From Aspidiotus rigidus (Eukaryota > Arthropoda > Insecta > Hemiptera > Diaspididae): a stretch of 64,000 nt of DNA. Shown here in pieces: positions 32,150 to 42,935 of the stretch; position 1 is the stretch's first letter, and every line of letters starts with the position of its first letter. The DNA lies in assembly GCA_035079385.1 (NCBI GenBank), contig JAVHKY010000047.1, positions 1,364,001 to 1,428,000 on the forward strand. Direction: 5' to 3'. A program made the translations under genes and the position numbers. The notes below the pieces were generated by a model that was not told the DNA's origin, did not search any database, and saw nothing but the letters and a program-made list of their open reading frames with translations.

Positions 32150-33965
32150 AAAAGTCTTTCGTTTAGATGATTATATTCTGATTGTCACATTCAACTGTGT
32201 AGGTACGACTTCCGTAATGTTTTCAAGTATAAAATTTTTCATACGAATATAACAAATCATAAGGAATACGAAAGAAAAACAGACACTCAGTCTGCAAGTT
32301 CACAACAGGTACAGCGAAAGTTGTTGACCCACTTCCTCAATCTCCTGCTGCAGCTTCTCTCATAGAAGACTTGACAAACTTCCACCATTTTAGATTCAAT
32401 CAAGGGAAAAAGAAGCAGCGGATTTGAATTCGATAATTTCAAAAGTCGTTGGTAATAATGTGTTGAAATAGATCATGAATTTTATTAAAGAAAGTAGAAA
32501 AATCTAAAAAAGGAAATAATTTTGGGTGCAGTTTTCTAATGCATAGGCAACAAAGGCTGCAGCAATACGTTTCACTGATTGCTTTCTTATCAAATAACGA
32601 ATAAATCGAAAGATAGCTCCTCGTATATAAGGATTAGACTCATTTCGCATTCATTATTACGACAATCACTTTACAGTTTGTCTTTTTTCGAAGGAATCTA
32701 TGTGACTCGTTTTTTCGGTCAACGGTTGGCAGTTGTCAGTGTACCTTGTGAAACTAGCCTTTCCTTATCTATAAAGGATAACAGGTGTGCAAAACATAAA
32801 ATTCAACATATGTTCGTGAATTCGTTCGAGTTATTCGATACCTAAATTTGTGATAATGTCGATTTTTTAATTTAATTTGAATGAATATTTCTATACAATA
32901 CATTCAGAATGAGTTACAAGTTTACCACGTTTCACTTATCTCAATCGATCTAATAAAATTACCTCTGACTGCACCTGGTTCCGCTTTTTAAACTTCCCTT
33001 TGTACTCTTCTTGAGAGACTACGCACTTTTTGAAAGTACCGAACTACTTACTAGAAGTTCAACACTGCTTATTTTATCATTATTGTTACAAAGAATTATT
33101 AACGACAAAGGAAAATGAGTGGTATCCGTTTCTCAAAGATAATACCACATTTTCTTTTAAAAATGCACCAGTGGTAGCCCTACATTAAAAGCAACCGGTT
33201 CTGTACAAATCGGGATGTAAAGAAGTAGTTTTATGCGTCAAATTCGTAAAGTAGATAATTTATTTTCGAAAATTTAACGTTCTAGATTTTTAATCCAAAT
33301 AGTGATCACGATTTTTTAAAATCGAGAAAAAAAAAACAAATAAATCAACTCTGTTTTTGAATCATCAAGCGATTGAACCCATATTAGTGTACTTTCAAGA
33401 ATATATTATCAAGTAGTACCTTCTAGTGGAAAGACGTTTTCATCTATATTTTGAAGAGGCCCAAATTACGACCATTCGATGAAATTTAGTAACCGGTACT
33501 TCACTTTTACAGATATATTTGAAAAATTAGTCACCGTTTCGTCGAATGGTCTTCAACTTCCATTTGACTTTATATCAGCAGCGTGTGACGATAATATAAC
33601 ATTGACAAAATTTTATGGAGTTGTCACAATTGGGGACATGGAAAGGAATGAAGAATAGTGTTAAGAAAATAAAAGGGGGTTCAATGATGAGATTATTTTA
33701 TACGATTTCTTACTACCTGCTCAATAAAAAATATCAGCCAAAAGGTGGTTAAGGGTACGTTTTGACCCCCTCCGTATATCTTTAAGGGTAAGAAAGAGAA
33801 AGTCGACAAACAATACATTCCCGATTCTACCCGACATACAGATATTCATAGAGGCGTTAGTCCGGTCTTAGTCGTCGAACGTTTAAGTTCTTAAATTAAA
33901 GATAGCTCGACAAGTGAAATTTTTCCAAGTCCCTCTCCTATCACTTGTAGCTTCCTATCATCATA
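32150..33965. other. Non-coding stretch
   Basis: No gene is supportable. The plus-strand frame at 32579-32845 has no family resemblance. A phrase TTTTTCCAAGTCCCTCTCCT near 33920 recurs, diverged, near 34195 and 25665. Confidence 0.35.
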
Positions 33966-34020
33966 CCGGGTAGACCAAAATGATGTTACCAGTTAAATGG
34001 GAATTCGCATTAAATCTGCC
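33962..34020 (+). repeat. Isolated terminus related to the 48.7-kb fold-back element
   Basis: ATACCGGGTAGACCAAAATG followed by ATGTTACCAGTTAAATGGGA closely matches the left arm of the fold-back at 48711-49250 (ATACCGAGTAAGGCCACAAG, ATGTCACCAGTTAAATGGGA). No matching right arm was found nearby, so this is a truncated copy. Confidence 0.65.
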
Positions 34021-34667
34021 GGTCCCTGTGATGTCACGATCGGAAGTTGAAATTTTAAGAGGGAACCTATTCTATAGGGAAGGCGGATTTCGAAGAATTT
34101 GCCATGCGCCGGGTAGTTACAGAAAAAAAATCCTAATTGGCAAAAATGGTCCAAGTTTCAGCGGTAAAAATAGTCCAAGTCCAAAAAAGGTCGACATTCT
34201 TCGAAGTCCCCCTCCTACTATAGGTTGAAGACGTCATCAACTTCCGGCGCGCTCGTGGACGCAGAAATTTCCTCATCTCTGTATCCGCATCCGCACAATC
34301 ATGTTTTTCTTTCTGTTTGGTTTACTGAATGGTGGGTTGGGGTGGGGCTCGGGGTTTGGATTCACGGTTTTCGGAAGCACCATTTAAACATATTATTATT
34401 ATTATTTTTTTTTTACCTTTATCCTTATAAGAGTACTTGTATTAAATATCAATAGTGCTCTTCTGTAATTGGCTCTCCGAGCTGTTGAAGAGCACTTTAA
34501 TTAATACTTTAAATAAATAAATAAAGATACCTCCCCAACAAAAAGGATAGTGAGTTGTCCGCTAAAAAGCACTAGTAGCCGTTTTTTCCAGCTAGTAGCC
34601 AGCTGTTAAATCAGCTACTCCGCTAAAGCTAGCCAGTTAATTGTGTAATCCTTACTTTTGGCTATTC

Positions 34668-34952
34668 GCATGAGGACACAAAGTAGGCGCCCTCTATGAA
34701 AACTGTGGTGGCCATTTTTGGAAGCTGCCTGAAAAGGGGATGTTACAGAAAATTGTTGAAATCTTAATTTTTTCTTCTTTTAGGTTATTCTATGAATGAA
34801 AATAATAAAAAAATGCTCTTACTACTTTTTTGTATTTTTCAATATTGACAAAGATACAGCCCGTTTTAGTTTTATACAGGTTTATGGCAATTTTTGCCGA
34901 ATCCCCTTTTCGGGCACGACTCTAGCGCACCTACAGTTGTGTCCTCATGCGA
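34668..34952. repeat. Inverted-repeat pair, possible short DNA element
   Basis: CGCATGAGGACACAAAGTAG at 34668 is mirrored by ACAGTTGTGTCCTCATGCG at about 34934-34952. A second internal pair, CCTGAAAAGGGGAT and ATCCCCTTTTCGGG, lies inside. The roughly 285-bp span with nested complementary termini resembles a MITE. The target duplication is not evident. Confidence 0.6.
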
Positions 34953-34999
34953 ATTTTCATTCTTTCCGAGATTTTTCAATTTTTAGCAGCAGAGACTAA

Positions 35000-36280
35000 T
35001 CTCTGAAAAGCCAATGAAAAATAACAAAAAATCGGATGAAAGGTTAGGCCTAAGCTAACAGTGTCAAAGACTCGGAAGCAAATAGCCAGTCAAATGCCAG
35101 TCAAAAGCCAATTATGATCAACAATCAACCCTGGTTTTTTATAGTACAAGATTGTAATCTTTTTTTTTTCTCTCTCTCGTATTAACACCCTTTATGATGA
35201 AAAAATGATAAAAGAAAGCATTACAAAAAAAGGAGGAAAATTGAAAAACGGAAATTACAAAAAATTTAGAAGAAGAAAGTGAAAAAAAAATTGTAAATAA
35301 TAATATAATAATCTTTGAAGGAACAGATAGAGATATAAAAATAAAAATAATATTGCCTATAACATGCTGCGTCGTGATTGGTTCAATCTTTGGACTCAAA
35401 TGCTGCGTTCCTATGGCTATCAGGTTTGCTGCTATCTCATTGGTTGGTTCTATTCTTTTTCTCTCATCCAATCACCAAGCTGAATAATTTTTCTCAGTCA
35501 AACTTGATTACATTGTATGTATTGATACGATTTGCCAAGTTATACTCGGTCATGAATTGAATGAAGCCTTACATATGGTTTGAAAATTCCGCGTTACTCT
35601 CCAAAATTAGACTATTACTAGCGTCTGTTGTACACATAAATTCCGAGAAGTATTTTCAACGAATACTTGATAATGAAGTCAGATTTAGGATAACAATCTA
35701 GGTTTTTCAGAACACTTCATGAATGTGAATATATCCAAATTATTAGGACATAACTGCAAAATGGCTCTTGTAAAAATACAGCCTGATTGCCTTCTCACAC
35801 GTACATACTATCACTTTGACCATGCCGATCATCTCATTCTTTAGATTGTTGATATGTAGATAGGTCAGTTCTATTTTTCACGTACGGCAGACATACAGGA
35901 GCATAAGATCTGATACCAACTTAAAAAACGGCTTGTTTTCTGTTTCATGAATCCACATCATTCATTCAATAAACCTTCATCACATTTTGTTATCAAATAT
36001 CATTTTCATAGTCAAACAAACATTCTAAAACAACGCAGCTGGCCTGAAAATATTTTAGGTACAATGTCTTACCAAAACTCTGGACAATAATATCAATGCT
36101 TTAGAAAATCAGCAGAGTTACATCGCAGGCGTTCCAAAGTTTTGAAAAACGGTACATTGGCCACTGTACTTTTTCACAAATCAAAACAAACTTTGCAGCT
36201 TGATTTCTTCTCGCAACTACAAACCAAGGAAAAAAGTATTAATTCAGAAATTTTCACAATGAAACTTGAACCAATGTGAT
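35000..36280. other. Non-coding stretch
   Basis: Low-complexity poly-A/poly-T and TAATAATA tracts lie around 35160-35350. Nothing gene-like is recognised. Confidence 0.4.
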
Positions 36281-36286
36281 ATTTCA

Positions 36287-36385
36287 GAAGTTCTTTGAAC
36301 GAACAATCAAGAAACACCATCATAATTACAATGAAAGTTCTTCAAACTAACAATCAAGAAACGCTATTATAATTACAATCACAGT
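36287..36385. repeat. 54-bp direct repeat pair
   Basis: AAGTTCTT.GAACGAACAATCAAGAAAC followed by CATAATTACAAT is present twice in succession, with a period of about 54 bp and small differences. Confidence 0.75.
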
Positions 36386-36747
36386 GTTTACAATGAAGGC
36401 AAACTTACCTGATTCAGATGTTGAAGTTACATCCCACGTCCAGAATGCAAGAATTCTCGATCTTACCTTCAATCAAATTTAAATTACTTCAACAAATTTC
36501 AATACATAAGCAGCCTATAAATACTATCACTTCAAATACAACAACTACCTGAAGGTATTCTATCGCATAGTGTTTGCTTCACTCGCATAGTGTTTGCTTC
36601 ACTCGCTTATAATCGACCAATGCTGATCAACAAACATACCATCACCGACCAAAACATCCCTTTTTCGGTATCTGATCTCTCCGATCTCTCACGGTAAATG
36701 TAAACAAACACTGCGTTCTTTTATTATAAGAGATTCTATTCTATTTA

Positions 36748-36933
36748 TACTCTGTTCAAGTTAAGAAAGGGCCAAAAGAACGTGGAAAGTTACGTTACTT
36801 CAGCAGTGTGTACGTTACTTCAGCAGTGTGTACGAAATGGTACAAACATTCTGCATTGGTTTGTACCATTAGTACAAAACAGTACAAACTTATACCCTTT
36901 CTTGGGTGGCCCTTTCTCAACTTGAACAGAGTA
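36748..36933. mobile_element. 186-bp Tc1/mariner-type MITE
   Basis: The terminal inverted repeat is TACTCTGTTCAAGTTAAGAA followed by AGGGCC at the left and its near-perfect complement at the right (GGCCCTTTCTCAACTTGAAC, AGAGTA), flanked by TA on both sides. A TA duplication and short size fit a Tc1/mariner-type MITE. The interior contains a duplicated 20-mer TACGTTACTTCAGCAGTGTG and several GGTACAAAC/GTTTGTACC inverted words. It has no coding capacity. Confidence 0.85.
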
Positions 36934-37329
36934 TAGGTAAATTTACGAGCAAAGTCAAGCCTGATAGTGAACCATATTTCGCGTGTTGGCGTGACGTCGG
37001 CACGTTCTGAAAACATGAACAACCCCACCCATATTTGTGAAGCACATTATACCCCAGTTTACCATATTTGTTCAAGACAAACTATCAATTTCCATAAGAA
37101 ATGCATGGGAACGTTTCGATCACACATTCTTATTTAAATGTAAGAAAAAAATAGGAAAAGAAAAGTTCATATTTAGAATCTGGAAGTTCTGAAGTATTCA
37201 TAAATCTATCTGTAATTCTTTATTTATCTTTTGTTTTCAAATATCAACAAATGATCGAAACGTCCTGTGTATTTCTTATGAAGTTAATTTTTGTTTTGAA
37301 CACAAACGGTAAACTGGGATAAGACTGTG

Positions 37330-37720
37330 TTAAAGTGTGGTTACAAAAAAATATGGTCCAAGGAATGGATAATTGGATGGGAGGGAAGGAGTTGAGTTTA
37401 GGGAGGTAGTGGAAATGTGATTCAAGGAAGTGGAATAAGATGTTATCGTGAGCGAGTGAAGCGGTATGAGTGGGTAATCCCAGTAATTGGGCTGAGATCG
37501 CCAAGAAGAGTGCGGTTGACATTATTAAGCGGAAGCGCATCAGCACAGAGACTGAGATAAGAACTACTCCAAGGGCTATTTTGAGTACTGACGATTGGAT
37601 AGTGTCCAGTAATTTGAGAAAAGATTTACTGGATTAGGTGTAGATTGGGACACCATAGTCCACTTAAGAACGGATAAGGCCAAAGCTTTTACATAGAGGA
37701 ATATCCTAACCTCATGATTG
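37330..37720 (-). pseudogene. Relic of a non-LTR reverse transcriptase C-terminal region
   Basis: On the minus strand the reading VDYGVPIYT.SSKSFLKLLD then TIQSSVLKIALGV matches the post-RT pattern of Jockey/CR1-type elements (LDYG..IY..ASKS.LK.LDTIQN.ALR.ALGAFRTSP). In-frame stops are present, and beyond this the frame shifts (LNNVNRTLLGDLSPITG..). It is an old fragment with no other domains nearby. Confidence 0.6.
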
Positions 37721-37729
37721 AATTTGATT

Positions 37730-39940
37730 TAAAGTTAGTTGGAGAGCGTGCTGCTGTATGATGGTTTGAAGACGGAAGAGAGATGGAGGAATCGTGAACA
37801 AAAGACATAGAGTAAGGGAGAAAGAGAGATATGAGATGATGTCATTGATAGCTCGCTCCGAACTTTTCCTTGTCGGACGCCATTTTGAGATAGTCTTCAA
37901 TTCTGACTGTTACGGATCTGTCGAAAAAAGAGCTCTGAAGTAGTTTTGGGAGGTTACCTCCGGGTTCTATGCGTTTTCAATTTCTGAAAAATTGGAGAAG
38001 AGCTATCGAAGATCAAAAGAGGTGGTGCCCGTATTTTACGAAAGAAGAAAATCGAAAATTCAAGTTGATATACGAGTACCGGTAGCAGAAAAGTCATCAA
38101 ACAGGCTGAATTCATCGAACGGTGAAGGAGGGGATTGACGGTAAATCGATTGCAGATTGACAAGACCTAATATCAACGTCGGCCCTAGGCCCGGCAAAGT
38201 AGGGCGATCACCCCAGGCCACACGTTTTTGGGGGACTCGCGAAAAAACGAATTTCAGAGACTTTTCTTAACGTCGCTCTTCATTATTGTGGATACACACT
38301 CCAAATTCAGCCGCAAGGGAGGTGGCGTTTCTTTTTTACCAAGGTAAAATAGCTTGGCCTTTTCACCATTGTACCAGGCCTTGCAAATGGAAAGGCCGAT
38401 ACTGCAAAGTATGAATAACGGATTTCGATGTCGATTTGAAGTCAATTCAAAGTTGATCAGGTTATATTTTCCGAGCCCTGAATATCGACTATTTATCAAT
38501 CAAAATCGAGTCAAGAAATTTGACTTTATATCGACGTCAGACAGTTAATTTTAGGTCAGGTTTAAGGATCTCGACATCAACTTAGTCACCAGCATGCACT
38601 TCTAGAGCGTTACAAATCGACACAACAGAGCAGTTCCTTTCTTAATATAGCATTAAATTCTCTTTGCACGTTTAGAAATCGCATTTTCTATCTTACCTCG
38701 CATTCGAGCTTTCCAGCATGGATATTCATGATCGTTTTCGACCCAGGATTTTTCTGCGACGTTCGAAAGGTGCACTCGGGGATGAAAAATGAATCAGTTT
38801 CACTCTGCTTGAAAGAGAATTTTCGTGACGTAACGAAGAATTTCACGATCACTTTTTACTCTTCCCCGCTGAGTCTCTTTAAATTATTTCTCACGTCACC
38901 TATACAAGCATGCCGACTTGAATTAATTAATCTACCGCATAGGTACTGACAACCTAGGTATGGGCTTACAATTATTTTTGTTGAACAATTGATCTTGATA
39001 TCCTCTCTAATCGTTGAAAAACAATATTTGAAAGTCTCGTGACTGTAACTAACCGGTTTTAGCTTTTTTCTTATTTTTCTAAATAGTATAATATACTATC
39101 TGAGATGAACGTACAAACTACTACATTATCTTTCTTTGTCGACGTATGAGTCAAGTCACACTGTATACTGTACGTATAATATTTATTTTTTTACTTTTCG
39201 TCTCTAGTTCTTTCAGTTCATATTAACGTTCTAAAAAGTGACCATGTAACAGACAAAAAGACAAGTTACAATGCAGGGTACTCGAGACAGACAATCCAGT
39301 CTGTGAACCATCAACACGCTGGTGGAATGATTTTGAACCCATTCATGTCGACGAGAGACGAACGAGAATTACGTTTTGATCAAATACCCATTACTTCGAA
39401 CAACTTGAATCACTTCGCAGTACCTATCTAGCTCTACTGTAAAAAATTGATACAAAAACGTGAATATTCTTTCTGCGAGTGCATCACGCCGTATAATGTT
39501 TCGTAACGCGTGTGCTTGCAACAGTTTAGTTTTTTTCTTCGTCATAATATGATAACGAAAAAAAGAGTATCTTTTTTCTATAGAACTACTTACACTGTTT
39601 GAATACAGAAAAGTAAGAACCATAGGCTCTTTGTACATAGTCTTTAACTTTCCACACTCTAAATTATCCCTCGATAATATCCAAAGTGGTTTTGATACCT
39701 ACGATACGCTAGGTATTTTACTCTAATTTCGCTTGTATTCATAACTAAAGAAAGATGTACCGACAGAAACTTTTATTTTGATTACCTAGCTTTTATTGTT
39801 CAGAAAATAGAAATAAAAAGATCTCAAGTGTACAATTAGAAACACAACTCATAAGCGGATGAACCAATCACGCCGAAGTATTATTGCACTCAATTAGATC
39901 ACAGTGTTATACTATGTACTGATGCTGAAGGCCTTGTTCA
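37730..39940. other. Non-coding stretch
   Basis: No gene is supportable. Near 38180 a G+C-rich word CGGCCCTAGGCCCGGC, followed by CCCCAGGCCAC, looks like the end of a DNA transposon, but no partner terminus was found. Confidence 0.35.
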
Positions 39941-39959
39941 TAACTTATGATGAGGGACA

Positions 39960-40290
39960 TGCGCCCCAAAGCGCAAGCTGATAATGTTGAATATCTTCGT
40001 CTATCCTTCTGTAGAAAATCTTTCTACAGACGAGCTCCAGCTTTCTCAAAAATCAACTACCGCGTGGCCTTCTACTTCCTCCATACTCTACGCTCCCTCA
40101 TCAACACCATGGGACAAGAGTGGCGTCTATCGACTGGAATGTAAAATACATCGGACTAACAATCCGGACACTCCTTTGAACCTAAAACTAATGCATCATT
40201 CCTCATCAAAACGATCACCCTGCAATCCTTTGAGAACTCGAGAAGATGGAAATATTCAAGCATTTAATAGTGCGGTTACGAATTAGCTAA
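39960..40290 (+). pseudogene. GIY-YIG endonuclease relic, Penelope-like
   Basis: The plus strand contains SILYAPSSTPWDKSGVYRLE followed by C, the approach to and first half (GVY) of a GIY-YIG endonuclease domain. A frame change then gives KYIGLTIRT, the YIG half. The same order (..SGVYKVEC..IYIGETGRQ) is seen in the element at 54.8-56.8 kb. Reverse transcriptase blocks are absent, so this is a short, frameshifted relic of another Penelope-like copy. Confidence 0.6.
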
Positions 40291-40483
40291 CAATGATTCA
40301 ATCTCTATTGACGATTTTATTGCACGTTTTTATGCGACGCCCCTTGTATTATGGAGCCTGCATTTTTAGTGGGGAACCCACTATATTTTTTCGTAGGCGT
40401 CGTTAGACCTTTGTACGTGAGTGTACAAACCAAAAAATTTAATGTAGACCTTTCTCAGTTTATCATTAAATTCTTTAAATTAT

Positions 40484-41457
40484 ATCTAACTAGCGGTTGG
40501 CGACGCGCCTCCGGCGCGCCTGACCGCTAGCTGTGTGTTGAGTAGATATCTGTGTTTTATAGGTATCTGTATCTTGTAGGTATGTGTGTTTTGTAGGTAT
40601 CTTGGAATTCAGATGAATTTTTAAAAAAGAAACAGTGGAAAGAGTATTGCAAAATTCACAACTATTCAGTTCAAAAATAAGAAAATAGACACCAAAAACT
40701 GCGACTGTACTTATAAAAATATATCAAAGTTCCGAGTCGCACAAAAATAAAATCACCAAATTAAAATTTTTACACACTAATTCACTTGAGAGCTGACTTA
40801 ACGCGTGAAGCCTGTATTCATCGCAGCAGAATACAGACAAATCCATTGACATTTTGCCAGTCCCTAAGAAAACACACGGACAACAGGTAAAAAAAAGGGT
40901 AATTTCCGCTAGCCCATACGCAGTGCGCACCGTGTCTAGACATTGGTTCTTGTATGAGATACCGGATGTAAAATCCTTTATGTAGGTGTTTTTAAAACTG
41001 TGAATAAAATAACTTGCTTAGTATGGAAGTACAGCGAATACTGTAGTCACAAAATTTCCTCCTAAAAATCTGGAACCGGGCTCATTCGAAAGGAAATTAC
41101 AGGGGCTATAATTTTTGTTCTCTTCAATTTTTCATAAAAATGAGTTATACTCGAGTTATCACAATAATTCAATTCTCGAAACTGCGGCCACTCAACGCCC
41201 GTAGGTCTAACGTACATGGCAAGCTACACCACCACGTTTTTTTATATTGAAAAAAGTCATTGTTTTCGCCCTTTTTTGAAATTACTCAGCACCTCCCCGT
41301 CAAATTTTTATTTTTATGAGTCTATGTGCTGCTCTGGGATGAGGACAATATATCCTGAAAGTTTGAAAGCGATCGGCCCAGTAGTTCTCGAGTTATAAAC
41401 GGACAGGAGGACGGACGGACGGACAGACGGACAAACTTTCTGCTTTATATATTAGAT
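40484..41457. repeat. Repeat with TATCTAA ends and GACGGACGGACAGAC tail
   Basis: The left end reads TATCTAACTAGCGGTTGGCG followed by ACGCGCCTCCGGCGCGCC. The right end carries GCGATCGGCCCAGTAGTTCT, CGAGTTATAAACGGACAG, a GGACGGAC array and AAACTTTCTGCTTTATATAT with TAGATA. The outermost TATCTAA/TTAGATA are complementary. This end composition is familiar from dispersed arthropod repeats, but I cannot assign a superfamily. The interior has no coding motif. Confidence 0.55.
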
Positions 41458-41514
41458 AAACAGCTGATTCGCCGTGATGTGACAAGCGGCAATTCAGGGC
41501 TGCCAGTCGCCAAA

Positions 41515-41635
41515 AAATCTTTTTTTTTAGAAAAATTATAAAAAAAAACACAAAACAAAATAAAATAAAACCAATAAAAAAAAAAACAAAAAAAACGAAG
41601 AAGAGAATAAAAAAAGAATAGAGGGAAAAAATTGC
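41515..41635. repeat. A-rich low-complexity tract
   Basis: About 120 bp of A runs interrupted by single C, T or G, giving lysine/asparagine- or phenylalanine-rich chance frames. Directly follows the 40.5-41.5 kb repeat. Confidence 0.8.
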
Positions 41636-42259
41636 ACACAATGATGCAATATCTTGTTAGATTACTCCGCACTAATTTAATCTCTCTATCATTGTTCAAT
41701 TTTCTTTTTAATCGAACACAGTACAGTTTAACGTATGTTGTCTCAAAAGATAGCGTAGACCAAATAGTTCGGGGTTACAGAATCTTTGTAAGCCTACTTA
41801 CTACATTCAGTTACTGGTACAGTTCCGATTCCACAATAAATTTCGATACTTTTGTTACTATGACACCGATTATTTCAAGAATCGCCGTCGGAGTATGTAG
41901 GTATTGCTGGTAAGTTGATCTTAGGCCTATAGTTACTATAACTGAAAATACGAGTATGAGTAGAACGCTATAGTAGAGCGAGGAGAAAAAATGACTGTCG
42001 AGTGCAATGTTTTCAAAATGAGACGATTTCGAATGAAGCAAATTGCATAAAGAATCATCTTTATTTGTTTGCACTCGAATGAAGCGAATTGCATGAGGAG
42101 TCATTTTTATTTGTTTGTACGAGTTTTGTTATATGCTTTTCACAATAAACGCGTGAAAAGTGTAGGTACACGCAGGTATGAATATCCTATCTTTATCGTA
42201 CGCCTGTAAAATTTTTCATTAATTTTTAGTGATACAACGATTCTCCTTTTTCCGTGCAG

Positions 42260-42686
42260 GTGTAATTTTCTTGGACGCTACGAAGTCCAACACTTATTTA
42301 CAAAAGGTAATCCGTTCCCTCGAGCTGTTCAAAACGAAAACGAATAAGACATGTCTGTACGAGTGTCTTATACAGGAGAATGTTTTACCCGAAAAGGAAG
42401 AGAAGCTGGCGAAAAAAGATTCACCTGAAAGCCCGGCCAAAGAGCGCATTATAACAACAAGAAATCCAGAAACTTTGATCAGGCAACGAATTATTTTGCG
42501 CGTGGGAGTAACTCTATTTATAATAACTATGGGAAAGATGCGAAAGAAAATACGGAATCTCCTGACCCATTGTTAAAGGCGGCAGTCGAGATCTGTGTCG
42601 AAGCATGCGAAGTCATTGCCAAGGACGTCGTCGCTCATAAAATTGTCAATTTCTCGACTCTTCTACTTCCTGGTATTTTATCATAG
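42260..42686 (+). pseudogene. Host-like terminal exon, left (plus) copy
   Basis: A pyrimidine-rich acceptor (CTCCTTTTTCCGTGCAG) precedes an open frame reading GVIFLDATKSNTYLQKVIRS then KTCLYECLIQENVLPEKEEK. From 42429 a different frame is open to a TAG at 42684-42686 and reads NNYGKDAKENTESPDPLLKA then AVEICVEACEVIAKDVVAHK. This second frame is the one conserved in the inverted copy at 45712-45905. Each part has a C-X3-C pair (CLYEC; CVEAC), which hints at a small secreted or intermembrane-space protein, but I do not recognise the family. A frameshift or an unseen intron must separate the parts; it may be a pseudogene. Confidence 0.45.
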
Positions 42687-42775
42687 GTAGTTAATGTTAA
42701 TTTTGGGTCTTTTAATAAGTTTAATAGACAGCTGATGTAAAATCAATGCGTTTTTAATTTTACGGTTGTCCATTC
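42515..42775 (+). repeat. Left arm of inverted duplication around R1-like copy B
   Basis: From ATGGGAAAGATGCGAAAGAA through CGGCAGTCGAGATCTGTGTC, AAGGACGTCGTCGCTCA and TTTAATAGACAGCTGATGTA to TTACGGTTGTCCAT, the sequence is nearly the exact inverse of 45640-45885. The arm covers the end of the host-like exon, its stop and its 3' flank, and stops where the R1-like tail begins. Confidence 0.88.
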
Positions 42776-42935
42776 GCTTGTGTGTCGCATGTGCAGCACC
42801 GCCCGTCATCTATAATGGAGTAGGTGCGGGTTGGGTATGCATTTAATATTGTTTCCTCCAACACAGGAATCGACGCTTTTGGGTATAACTACAGTGAAGG
42901 AAGAATCTCCTATGCGAACCCCCTCTTCTACTCGG
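42776..42935 (-). repeat. R1-like 3' tail repeat, copy adjoining copy B
   Basis: CTTGTGTGTCGCATGTGCAG, GGTGCGGGTTGGGTATGCAT and TTTCCTCCAACACAGGAATC are shared with 28995-29160 and, partly, 25325-25410. Here it is continuous with the 3' side of R1-like copy B, supporting its identity as that element's 3' untranslated tail. Confidence 0.65.

Noticed and set aside
34225..34510. 3' end of a LINE, from AATAAATAAATAAAG near 34500
   Set aside because: An A+T-rich tail alone, with no upstream retrotransposon coding sequence or target duplication, is not enough.
35139..35471. 110-codon minus-strand frame
   Set aside because: Mostly F/S/I-rich low-complexity sequence over a poly-A/T tract, with no recognisable domain.
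38175..38240. Transposon terminus CGGCCCTAGGCCCGGC..
   Set aside because: Resembles a DNA-transposon end, but no inverted partner or target duplication was found, so no element was called.
41393..41699. Long F/K-rich frames
   Set aside because: They lie in an A-rich low-complexity tract and are compositional artefacts.
42260..42430. Odorant-binding protein exon, from the CLYEC spacing
   Set aside because: One C-X3-C pair and length are suggestive, but the remaining cysteine spacing and the frame change do not fit the family, so only an unknown exon was called.
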